Source: Haemophilus sp.
GTDB lineage: Bacteria; Pseudomonadota; Gammaproteobacteria; Enterobacterales; Pasteurellaceae
Assembly: GCA_019423005.1 (NCBI GenBank)
Contig: JAHZCF010000094.1
Location: 1-14,815, forward strand
Length of the DNA: 14,815 bases
Direction: 5' to 3'
This document shows, piece after piece, positions 6,557 to 13,417 of this stretch. Each line of letters starts with the position of its first letter. Position 1 is the stretch's first letter. A program made the position numbers and the translations under genes. Under the pieces are notes generated by a model. It saw only the letters and a program-made list of their open reading frames with translations. It was not told where the DNA came from and did not search any database.

Positions 6557-7204
6557 TTAGGCAAATAAACGATCTGCGGTGACTGTCATCACTAAACCAT
6601 TTTCAAGTTCTACGCGTGCGCCATCTTTTTCCACATTTAATACGGTCGCATTTTTCGCTTGTTCTGCTACTTTCACTTTCACTTTGCTACCTGCAGAAAG
6701 TGTTGTGAAATCAACCGCACTTAGTTTTACTTGCGGGGCTTTGGGTTTGCGAGTTGCTTGATTTGAATTTGGTTTACGAGCAGGTCGTTTTTGTTGTGCT
6801 TTTTTGGCTGCTAATTCTGCTTTGCGTTTTTCTGCAAATTTAGCTTTTGCATCTGCTAATTGTTGAGTCGCATGAGAAACATGTTCTGCGTCTAATACAC
6901 CAGCAGGATTGCCGTATAAATCCACACGCTCAGCACCTTCGCGACAGCCATGTAAATAGCGCCAGTTGGAGGTGTATTGACGTAAAGCCTGACGCAATTG
7001 AGTTTTGCTGATACGTTCATCATCTTTTAATGCTTCAGCAAGATCTTGGAAAAGACCAATTTTTAATGGTTTAGCTTCACCTTCTGCAATAAAGCAAAGT
7101 GGGAATTTTTCCACAAGATATGCAATGATCGCTTTTGTATCAGTTAATTTTTGAACGCCTTCATCACTATTTTCAACTTGGGCTTCAACTTGAGAATCTG
7201 TCAT
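6557..7204 (-). CDS. proQ: RNA chaperone ProQ
   Basis: Cytoplasmic FinO-domain RNA-binding protein that binds structured mRNA 3' ends and sRNAs and affects their stability. The 215-residue protein shows the standard layout. A FinO/ProQ domain covers about residues 20-125 (YLVEKFPLCF, SNWRYLHGCREGAERVDLYG). Then comes a Lys/Arg/Ala/Gln-rich linker (about 130-160), and a C-terminal Tudor/KOW-like domain (about 162-215, ending VMTVTADRLFA). First gene of the proQ-prc pair, with a promoter in the gap to letA. Proximity to prc and the LetAB genes matches the arrangement in enteric bacteria. A USS lies within the C-terminal domain coding region. Given a possible sRNA upstream in this window, ProQ is a plausible partner for it, but nothing in the sequence shows that. 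Confidence 0.95.
   Translation of the reverse strand: MTDSQVEAQVENSDEGVQKLTDTKAIIAYLVEKFPLCFIAEGEAKPLKIGLFQDLAEALKDDERISKTQLRQALRQYTSNWRYLHGCREGAERVDLYGNPAGVLDAEHVSHATQQLADAKAKFAEKRKAELAAKKAQQKRPARKPNSNQATRKPKAPQVKLSAVDFTTLSAGSKVKVKVAEQAKNATVLNVEKDGARVELENGLVMTVTADRLFA
6714..6722 (-). repeat. USS inside proQ
   Basis: Perfect ACCGCACTT on +, at the junction between the ProQ linker and its C-terminal domain, a position where sequence is usually tolerant of change. Confidence 0.93.
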
Positions 7205-7243
7205 TTCTGAGTTTTCCTAGGATAAAAAAATAAAAACTCGCAT

Positions 7244-7273
7244 AGTTTACCGCACTTTTATAAGGATTGACAA
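7244..7273 (-). promoter_or_regulatory. Candidate proQ-prc promoter
   Basis: On -, TTGTCA (7268-7273), an 18-base spacer, then TAAACT (7244-7249). The -35 matches five of six consensus bases and the -10 four of six. The transcript would start near 7238 and have a leader of about 34 bases. A perfect USS fills part of the spacer. Confidence 0.5.
7249..7257 (-). repeat. USS in the proQ-letA gap
   Basis: Perfect ACCGCACTT on +, overlapping the last base of the proposed proQ -10 element and its spacer. Confidence 0.93.
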
Positions 7274-7316
7274 TGGTTGGACAGAATAATTCCGTTTCTA
7301 ACTCTAAATGAATAAC

Positions 7317-7362
7317 TTCACAAATTCCCTTAATTCAGGCTAAAATAGTCCACCTTTATAAT
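7317..7362 (+). promoter_or_regulatory. Candidate letAB promoter(s)
   Basis: TTCACA (7317-7322), an 18-base spacer and TAAAAT (7341-7346) give five of six matches in both elements, with a start near 7353 and a leader of about 23 bases. A second perfect -10, TATAAT at 7357-7362, has only a weak -35 (TTCAGG, 7334-7339) and would leave a leader of about seven bases. Confidence 0.5.
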
Positions 7363-7375
7363 TTCTGAAAACATA

Positions 7376-8629
7376 ATGACAAAAACACCTGATTTTACTC
7401 ATGCCACTTATAGACTAGTGCGTTGCATTGGATGCGATGCAACGGTGTCTGTTCGTCGTCCGCAAGCGGGGGAGTACGCTCAATGTCCTCGTTGCCATCA
7501 GAAATTGCAATCAGGAAGTCGTTGGTCACTTAAACGTTGTTCATTAATCGCCCTTTCTATCTTAATTTTAATGCCATTTGCTTTAGGCTATCCTTTATTG
7601 AGCTTAGATTTACTAGGTACTAAAATTGACGCTTCTGTTTGGAAAGGAATTTGGAAAATGGCAGTAGAGGGATATTCCTATACTGCATTTATGATTTTTA
7701 TCTGTGCTGTTTTAATGCCTGTATCTTTTGCGATTTTAGTCATTATGTTGCAGCTTTCTAAATTACTCAAAATTAAGCCTCGTAATGTCTTATTATTTGT
7801 GGGATATATTAAGCCTTGGGTCATGTTTGACGTATATTTAGTTGCACTCGGTGTTACCATGTTTAAAGTGCGCGAATATGCCACTTTAGAAGTGGATGTG
7901 TATTTAATTGCTTTTGTTTTTACTGCACTTTTAACCACTTTATTGTTCATTAAAATTAATTTAGATGACTTGTGGCATGATTTTTATCCCGAGCAGAAAC
8001 CGGTTACCAAAAGTGATAAACCGTTAGAACTTTGTACAGCCTGCGATTACACTTTTTTAAAAGAAGATCAAGAATACGATCACCGTCATCGAGCAATTTG
8101 TCCACGTTGTGCATCGCTTATTGAAATACCAGAGAGTGTAAAATTACAACGCGTTTGGGCGACATTAGTGGCGGGGATTATCATGCTTTTCCCCGCAAAC
8201 TTGCTTCCAATATCTGGCGTTTATTTAACAGGAAGTTTGTCACAAGATACCTTGATGTCGGGCGTGATGTCATTTATAAGCATGGGCAGCTATTTTGTTG
8301 CTTTCGTGGTATTCTTCGCCAGTATTTTTGTGCCAGTAAGCAAAATTCTCATTATGTTATATTTACTGGCTAGCGTGCATTTTAAATGGCGACATTCAAT
8401 TAAATGGCAGATGCGGTTATTGCATATCATTCACTTTGTAGGACGTTGGTCAATGCTGGATCTTTTTGTGTTAGCTTTGATGATGTCTTTAGTAACACGC
8501 GGACAGATTATTAATTTTACTGTAGGCCCTGCCGCATTTTATTTTGGTGCAGCAGTGTTTTTAACTATGATTTCAACTTCTCAGTTTGATAGTCGATTAA
8601 TTTGGAAAATTTATGACAGAAAACAATAA
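7376..8629 (+). CDS. letA: LetA (YebS/PqiA-family) inner-membrane protein of the LetAB lipid transport system
   Basis: Inner-membrane partner of the periplasmic MCE protein encoded next to it; the pair is thought to move lipids between the inner and outer membranes. The 417 residues contain two copies of the PqiA unit. Each copy has a cytoplasmic zinc ribbon followed by about four membrane segments. The ribbons are Cys17/Cys20 with Cys37/Cys40, and Cys220/Cys223 with Cys242/Cys245, all CxxC pairs intact. Hydrophobic segments lie at about 57-75, 98-125, 140-160 and 175-195, then again after residue 258. It overlaps letB by 17 bases. The start lacks a clear ribosome binding site. Assignment to LetA rather than PqiA rests on the seven-domain partner; PqiB has only three MCE domains. 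Confidence 0.92.
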   Translation: MTKTPDFTHATYRLVRCIGCDATVSVRRPQAGEYAQCPRCHQKLQSGSRWSLKRCSLIALSILILMPFALGYPLLSLDLLGTKIDASVWKGIWKMAVEGYSYTAFMIFICAVLMPVSFAILVIMLQLSKLLKIKPRNVLLFVGYIKPWVMFDVYLVALGVTMFKVREYATLEVDVYLIAFVFTALLTTLLFIKINLDDLWHDFYPEQKPVTKSDKPLELCTACDYTFLKEDQEYDHRHRAICPRCASLIEIPESVKLQRVWATLVAGIIMLFPANLLPISGVYLTGSLSQDTLMSGVMSFISMGSYFVAFVVFFASIFVPVSKILIMLYLLASVHFKWRHSIKWQMRLLHIIHFVGRWSMLDLFVLALMMSLVTRGQIINFTVGPAAFYFGAAVFLTMISTSQFDSRLIWKIYDRKQ

Positions 8630-11270
8630 ACCAGAATCTCAATCTATTGATGAGCAATATAACAATGTAGAAGCGTTATTACGTAAGAATAAACGCATCT
8701 CACCGTTTTGGTTGTTACCTTTTATTGCATTATGTATTGGTGCGATTTTATTTTTCCAAATTGTGCAAGAACAAGGAAAGATGATTACGATCACGTTTTC
8801 TAATGGTGCAGGGTTGGTTGCAGATAAAACACCGATTCGCTATCAAGGTTTGCAAATTGGTGTTGTGAAGAAGGTTAACTTTACTGACAATATGCAAAAA
8901 GTGAAAGTTGAGGCAAGTATTCATTCTGAAGCCACCGATGTGTTAAAGGAAAATACTAAATTTTGGCTTGTGCAACCGAGCGTATCGCTCGCGGGGATTT
9001 CAGGTTTAGACTCTTTAGTGTCAGGAAATTACATTACGCTTCAACCAGGTGATGGTGATTCAGAAAATGAATTTATTGCGGAAGAACAAGGGCCTATTGC
9101 ACAAGTCAATCCTGGCGATTTATTAATTCATTTAATTTCAGATGATTTAGGTTCGATTTCAATTGGGGCTTCTGTTTACTTCAAAAAAATGCCAGTCGGG
9201 AAAATTTATGATTACCGATTCAATAAAGACAATAAAGTTGAAATTGATGTGGTGATTGATAAAGCCTTCGCGCATTTTGTGAAGAAAGATTCACGTTTCT
9301 GGAATATTAGTGGTATCAACGCCAACATTAATGCATCAGGTGTGAATGTAGAGGTTGATAGTTTAAATGCAGTAGTGCAAGGTGCGGTATCATTCGATTC
9401 GCCATCAGATAGCCCACAAGCTGTGACTAATAGCCACTATACACTTTATTCTAATTTGCAAGCGGCTAAACGCGGGATTGAAGTTGAGGTGACCATTCCG
9501 GTGAGTGCTGGTTTAGATGCTGGTCAAACCTCGGTTTATTATGGTGACGAGCAAGTGGGCCTTCTTTCATCTTTAAGTGCGGACGAAAATAATGAAGAAA
9601 TTTTAAAAGGCACATTATTAATCGATCCAAACCAAGCTAACCTCCTAAAAACGAATACACGTATTGTGTTAAAAAATCGTAAGTTAGATTTGGGTGATGT
9701 GGCTAATCCGAAAAAATTCTTCCGTGGAGATTATTTTGAAATTATTCCGGGTAGCGGAGAAAGCAAAACGCAGTTTGATGTGATTCGAGAACATGAGTTA
9801 TTGCTCAAAGCACCGAATACTTTACTCTTAACTTTAACCGCACCAGAAACTTATGGGATTGCTGAAGGACAATCCGTGTTTTATAACAATATTGCTATTG
9901 GTCAAATTGTGAAGCAGCACTTAAATGTTGATGGCGTCAAATTTGAAGTAGCGATTGCGGCAGAATATCGCAATCTTATTCATGAAAATACTCAATTTGT
10001 GGCAGCCTCTAATTTTGATGTAAGTTTTGGTATAGACGGATTGCGTTTTGAATCAGCAACGCCATCAAAATGGCTACAAGGTGGGGTGAGAGTATTACCT
10101 AAAAAAGGAAGTGGCGCACCACATTCCACTTATCCACTTTATAAGGATATTAGTAGTGCAGAAACAGGCGTTACAGGCAACTTAGTGAATCCAACGATTG
10201 TGTTACATTCCACTAATTTGCCAAGTATTAGCAAAGGTTCTGTCGTGCTTTATCGTCAGTTTGAAGTGGGTAAAATTATTAACGTAAGACCAAAAGCCAA
10301 TAACTTTGATATTGATGTGTATATTTATCCTGCTTATCAAGATCTTCTGACAGATAAAAGCGTATTCTGGGTTGAAAGTGCGGCACAGATTGATATTACG
10401 CCGAAAGGCATTAGTATCCAGGCTTCACCGGTTGCTCGTTCATTAAAAGGCGCGATTAGTTTTGATAATACGGGTTCAGGCAAAAATAAAACACTTTATC
10501 CAAGTGAACTGCGAGCTAAATCAGCAGGACAAGTGATTACCTTAATAACAGATGATGCAACATCTTTAAGTAAAGGAATGAGTTTGCGTTATCTTGGTAT
10601 GAATGTGGGTGAAGTCGAGCAGATTGCCCTTGATCAAAAAACAAATCGTATCACAGCAAAAGCATTAATTAACCCAAGTTATATGGGGATGATTGCAAAA
10701 GAAGGTACGGTATTTAAAGTGATTTCCCCACAAATCTCAGCAGGTGGAATTGAAAACTTAGATAGCCTTTTACAGCCTTACATTGATATTGAGTTAGGCA
10801 AAGGTCCATCAAAAACACAGTTTAATTTAGTGCAAACCGCACAGCCTAGAAATAAATACAGCAATGGCGTGCCATTTATTTTGGAAACCAGTGATGCGAT
10901 GAATTTAACGGAAGGCTCACCAGTGCTTTATCGCGGTGTTGAAGTGGGAACCGTTCGTAAGTTTGAATTGAATTCTTTAGGTGATCGTGTGTTGGTACAT
11001 ATTGCGATAACACCTAAGTATCAACATTTAGTACGTAAAAATTCAGAGTTCTGGGTTTCATCAGGTTATGATTTCAATCTTGGTTGGAAAGGGGCTGAAT
11101 TTAATACCGGTAGTGTACAGCAATTGTTGAAAGGGGGCATTTCGTTCTCGACTCCATCGGGTACGATCGTTCAACCGCAAGCAACGGCAAATCAGCGCTT
11201 TATGTTGCAAGTGAAGAAACCAGCTGAAGCACCAACTTGGAATTCGGGTGCTTTACCGGCAAGTCAATAA
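8613..11270 (+). CDS. letB: LetB (YebT) seven-MCE-domain intermembrane lipid transport protein
   Basis: Periplasmic tunnel protein anchored in the inner membrane. E. coli LetB is a hexamer of seven stacked MCE rings spanning the periplasm, with a central hydrophobic channel for lipids. The 885 residues fit (E. coli about 877). A single membrane anchor sits at about residues 33-50 (FWLLPFIALCIGAILFF). Seven MCE repeats follow, beginning near residues 55, 168, 288, 402, 526, 640 and 751. Each has the recurring pattern of a hydrophobic beta strand, then a G-x-x-V-x-Y/R-Y-x-x-x-x-V/I-G core. Good examples are IRYQGLQIGVV, VLYRQFEVGKI and VLYRGVEVGTV. The ATG lies inside the end of letA, a sign of translational coupling. 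The gene ends 11 bases before a bidirectional USS terminator. No perfect USS occurs within it. Confidence 0.95.
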   Translation: MTENNKPESQSIDEQYNNVEALLRKNKRISPFWLLPFIALCIGAILFFQIVQEQGKMITITFSNGAGLVADKTPIRYQGLQIGVVKKVNFTDNMQKVKVEASIHSEATDVLKENTKFWLVQPSVSLAGISGLDSLVSGNYITLQPGDGDSENEFIAEEQGPIAQVNPGDLLIHLISDDLGSISIGASVYFKKMPVGKIYDYRFNKDNKVEIDVVIDKAFAHFVKKDSRFWNISGINANINASGVNVEVDSLNAVVQGAVSFDSPSDSPQAVTNSHYTLYSNLQAAKRGIEVEVTIPVSAGLDAGQTSVYYGDEQVGLLSSLSADENNEEILKGTLLIDPNQANLLKTNTRIVLKNRKLDLGDVANPKKFFRGDYFEIIPGSGESKTQFDVIREHELLLKAPNTLLLTLTAPETYGIAEGQSVFYNNIAIGQIVKQHLNVDGVKFEVAIAAEYRNLIHENTQFVAASNFDVSFGIDGLRFESATPSKWLQGGVRVLPKKGSGAPHSTYPLYKDISSAETGVTGNLVNPTIVLHSTNLPSISKGSVVLYRQFEVGKIINVRPKANNFDIDVYIYPAYQDLLTDKSVFWVESAAQIDITPKGISIQASPVARSLKGAISFDNTGSGKNKTLYPSELRAKSAGQVITLITDDATSLSKGMSLRYLGMNVGEVEQIALDQKTNRITAKALINPSYMGMIAKEGTVFKVISPQISAGGIENLDSLLQPYIDIELGKGPSKTQFNLVQTAQPRNKYSNGVPFILETSDAMNLTEGSPVLYRGVEVGTVRKFELNSLGDRVLVHIAITPKYQHLVRKNSEFWVSSGYDFNLGWKGAEFNTGSVQQLLKGGISFSTPSGTIVQPQATANQRFMLQVKKPAEAPTWNSGALPASQ

Positions 11271-11281
11271 AGCATAAAAAG

Positions 11282-11326
11282 AAATAACCGCACTTTTGAA
11301 TAATCAAAGTGCGGTTATTTTTTTAG
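11282..11326. terminator. Bidirectional USS-pair terminator between letB and kdsC
   Basis: A perfect 15-bp inverted repeat, arms 11282-11296 and 11306-11320, with a nine-base loop. Each arm contains a perfect USS (11287-11295 and 11307-11315). A T run follows on + and an A-rich stretch precedes it, giving Ts on -. It lies between convergent letB and kdsC and should stop both. Confidence 0.93.
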
Positions 11327-11350
11327 ATATTTTGAATAGTGTTATAGGTG

Positions 11351-11896
11351 TTATTGCCCCATATTTTTGACTGATTTTAAAAAGCCCTTGGCTGAAGTAT
11401 AGACTTCATCTTTGCCCTGAGCATGTAAAATCATATCGGACATTTCACGGAATGCACCCTTCCCACCGCCAAGTGAAAGCACATAATCCACGGCATTTTG
11501 CACATAAGGTGCAGAGTCTGCCACAGCAAAAGAAAGGCCACAGGTTGCAAAAGCAGGGAGATCGACGCTGTCATCACCAATATAGGCAGTTTGTTCTGCG
11601 GTAACACCTGCTTGTTTCATGAGATCTAAACAAGCGCTTTCTTTTTCAAGCTTACCTAAAAAGAACAACTTAATTCCAAGATCACTTATTCGTTTACGTA
11701 AAATCGCGGAATCTCTGCCCGATAATACGGCTACCTGAATACCTGCATCCATCAACATTTTGACACCAAGTCCATCGCGCACATGGAAGCTTTTAATGGC
11801 TTCGCCATTTGCATCATAATGGAGTAGTCCGTCAGTTAATACGCCATCAACATCGGTGATGACCAATTTAATTTTCTTTAATTTTTCGTTAATCAT
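11351..11896 (-). CDS. kdsC: 3-deoxy-D-manno-octulosonate 8-phosphate phosphatase KdsC
   Basis: Cytoplasmic HAD-superfamily phosphatase that converts Kdo-8-phosphate to Kdo, the sugar joining lipid A to the rest of lipopolysaccharide or lipooligosaccharide. The 181 residues match the small, capless KdsC type; the H. influenzae orthologue (YrbI, HI1679) is a tetramer of known structure. Motif I is ITDVDGVLTDG with Asp15 and Asp17, motif II is VLSGRDS, the conserved Lys is in GKLEKE, and motif IV is YIGDDSVDLPAF. All catalytic residues are present. Its ATG overlaps the TAA stop of kdsD by one base (TAATG), so translation is probably coupled. The ribosome binding signal (GGAG about 11 bases away) is poor on its own, consistent with coupling. 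Confidence 0.96.
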   Translation of the reverse strand: MINEKLKKIKLVITDVDGVLTDGLLHYDANGEAIKSFHVRDGLGVKMLMDAGIQVAVLSGRDSAILRKRISDLGIKLFFLGKLEKESACLDLMKQAGVTAEQTAYIGDDSVDLPAFATCGLSFAVADSAPYVQNAVDYVLSLGGGKGAFREMSDMILHAQGKDEVYTSAKGFLKSVKNMGQ

Positions 11897-12831
11897 TAGC
11901 TTGAGAACTCCACTAAGCCCACAACATTATTTTCGTCATTGACCACAACCAGTGAGTGAATTTTCTTCTCTTTCATCAAGTCTTCCGCTTTCGCCAAGAA
12001 TTCATTTTCATGAATCGTTTTTGGTGAAGAGGTCATCAGTTCTTTCGCAGTCTTGTTAAGGGTATCTGCACCATTAGCCGTTAATGCTCGGCGCACATCA
12101 CCATCGGTAATAATGCCTTTAAGTTGTTGGTTTTCCATCACTAATGCCACGCCCATACGACCTTCATTCATAATGCTTAAACAATCAGTGAAGCTGGTAT
12201 CTGGTGTGGTAATTGGTAGGCGAGTTTGCATTTGATCTTTTACTTTGCATAACAAACGACGACCAAGACTTCCACCCGGATGGAATTTCGCAAAATCAGC
12301 CGGTTGGAAATGGCGAGCAGTAATCAATGAAACCGCAAGGGCATCGCCTAAAGCTAAAGTCACTAACGCAGAAGTGGTTGGGGCGAGGTTATTTGGACAC
12401 ACTTCGCGTTCAACAGTAATATCCAAAACATAATCAGCATGGCGAGCAAGTGTCGAGTTTTTATTGCTGGTTAAAGCAATAATTTTATTACCAAAGTTTT
12501 TCAAACTTGGAATGAGTTTATTTACATCATCGGTTTCACCGCTATAAGAAATCAGCATCACGATGTCGATGGGTTTTAACATACCTAAATCGCCATGAAA
12601 GGCTTCGGTCGGATGAAGGAAGAAACTTGGTGTCCCTGTAGAGGCAAAAGTCGCCACCATTTTTTTGCCAATTAGCCCTGATTTACCTATGCCTCCGATG
12701 ACTAAACGACCTTCGCAAGCAAGGATAAGATCCACAACTTGAGAAAACTCATCATCCAAGCGTTGGCTTAGTTGTGCGAGCGCTTGGCTTTCAACAGAAA
12801 GTGTTTCTCGTGCGATTTGTAAATAATTCAT
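11896..12831 (-). CDS. kdsD: Arabinose-5-phosphate isomerase KdsD (KpsF/GutQ family)
   Basis: Converts ribulose-5-phosphate to arabinose-5-phosphate, the first step in Kdo synthesis. The 311 residues comprise a sugar isomerase (SIS) domain at about 30-170, with GIGKSGLIGKKM, SYSGETDDV and HPGGSLGRRL. Two CBS domains follow (about 200-255 and 262-311). The active-site His/Glu regions of the family (LHPTEAFHGDLGM, EREVCPNNLAPT) are intact. The protein is slightly shorter at the C terminus than E. coli KdsD (328), ending just after the second CBS strand in VGLVEFSS. AAGGA lies about eight bases before the ATG. First gene of a two-gene operon with kdsC. E. coli GutQ is a close relative, but coupling to kdsC favours KdsD. 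Confidence 0.94.
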   Translation of the reverse strand: MNYLQIARETLSVESQALAQLSQRLDDEFSQVVDLILACEGRLVIGGIGKSGLIGKKMVATFASTGTPSFFLHPTEAFHGDLGMLKPIDIVMLISYSGETDDVNKLIPSLKNFGNKIIALTSNKNSTLARHADYVLDITVEREVCPNNLAPTTSALVTLALGDALAVSLITARHFQPADFAKFHPGGSLGRRLLCKVKDQMQTRLPITTPDTSFTDCLSIMNEGRMGVALVMENQQLKGIITDGDVRRALTANGADTLNKTAKELMTSSPKTIHENEFLAKAEDLMKEKKIHSLVVVNDENNVVGLVEFSS

Positions 12832-12849
12832 AGGAAATCCTTATGATAA

Positions 12850-12858
12850 AAGTGCGGT
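12850..12858 (+). repeat. USS in the kdsD leader
   Basis: Perfect AAGTGCGGT on +, between the proposed kdsD transcription start (about 12878) and its ribosome binding site, so it would lie in the 5' untranslated region. Confidence 0.93.
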
Positions 12859-12884
12859 TGAAAATAACCGTGTTTTGCAGGGCT

Positions 12885-12913
12885 ATTCTAACGGAAGTTA
12901 TTAAAAATAAGAA
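12885..12913 (-). promoter_or_regulatory. Candidate kdsDC promoter
   Basis: On -, TTCTTA (12908-12913), a 17-base spacer, and TAGAAT (12885-12890), a five-of-six -10 with a weak -35. It points away from the rnpB promoter, with seven bases between the two -35 elements. Confidence 0.4.
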
Positions 12914-12920
12914 TGAAAAT

Positions 12921-12949
12921 TTGACCGCCCTTTGAATTCCCCCTATACT
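12921..12949 (+). promoter_or_regulatory. rnpB promoter
   Basis: TTGACC (12921-12926), a 17-base spacer, and TATACT (12944-12949): five of six matches in both elements with ideal spacing. It predicts a start at about 12956-12957, which is exactly where the paired end of the mature RNase P RNA begins. The -35 overlaps a USS with one changed base (12924-12932). Confidence 0.88.
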
Positions 12950-12956
12950 ACGCCGC

Positions 12957-13330
12957 GAGTTGGTTAGACAATCGCTGGTTTATTGAAGCCCTTAACCGTG
13001 TTCGCACGACCTAGTGGGACAAGTAAACGAGAGGAAAGTCCGAGCTACAAAGGGCAGAGTGCCGGATAACGTCCGGGCGGCGTGAGCCGACGACCAGTGC
13101 AACAGAGAGCAGACCGCCGTGAAAACGGTAAGGGTGAAAGGGTGTGGTAAGAGCACACCGTGCCGTTGGTAACAACGTGCAGCAAGGTAAACTCCACTCG
13201 TAGCAAGACCAAATAGGAACTCAATGGGTGGCCCGTCCAGAGTTCGGGTAGGTTGCTTGAGCGGCAGAGTAATTTGTCGCCTAGAGGAATGATTGTCCAC
13301 GACAGAACTCGGCTTATCGACCAACTCAAC
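12957..13330 (+). ncRNA. rnpB: RNase P RNA (M1 RNA, bacterial type A)
   Basis: Catalytic RNA that cuts 5' leaders from tRNA precursors, working with the RnpA protein. About 374 nt, against 377 in E. coli. The terminal P1 helix is visible: GAGTTGGTT (12957-12965) pairs with GACCAACTC (13319-13327). The conserved core follows in the correct order: GAGGAAAGTCC (about 13030), ACCAGTGCAACAGAGAGCA (about 13092), GTAAGGGTGAAAGGGTG (about 13128), GTAAACTCCACTCG, AGCAAGACCAAATAGG, and GTCCACGACAGAACTCGGCT near the 3' end. Together the first and last of these form the P4 core. Antisense reading frames across this region are spurious. The exact 3' end is uncertain by a few bases. Confidence 0.98.
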
Positions 13331-13340
13331 GAATTCATCA

Positions 13341-13411
13341 AAAATGACCGCACTTTTGTTTTTTATTATCCTACTCGGGATGGAATGAATAAAAGTGCGG
13401 TCATTTTCTTT
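13341..13411. terminator. Bidirectional USS-pair terminator between rnpB and dinB
   Basis: A perfect 17-bp inverted repeat, arms 13341-13357 and 13391-13407, with a 33-base loop. Each arm carries a perfect USS (13347-13355 and 13393-13401). The + side is followed by a T-rich stretch. It lies just after rnpB and 11 bases past the dinB stop, so it should end both convergent transcripts. The loop is much longer than in ordinary terminators. Confidence 0.85.
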
Positions 13412-13417
13412 TGTGTT

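Noticed and set aside
8613..11270. letB read as a repeat-expanded or fused gene
   Set aside because: Seven MCE repeats and 885 residues are normal for the LetB/YebT family.
12850..12881. A terminator formed by the USS at 12850-12858 and the ACCG of ATAACCGTG nearby
   Set aside because: Only about four bases can pair and there is no T tract; it is a single USS in a leader.
12992..13353. Two overlapping antisense open reading frames of 110 and 102 codons
   Set aside because: They lie entirely across the rnpB RNA gene, whose structure and conserved motifs explain the sequence. They lack ribosome binding sites and sensible protein character.
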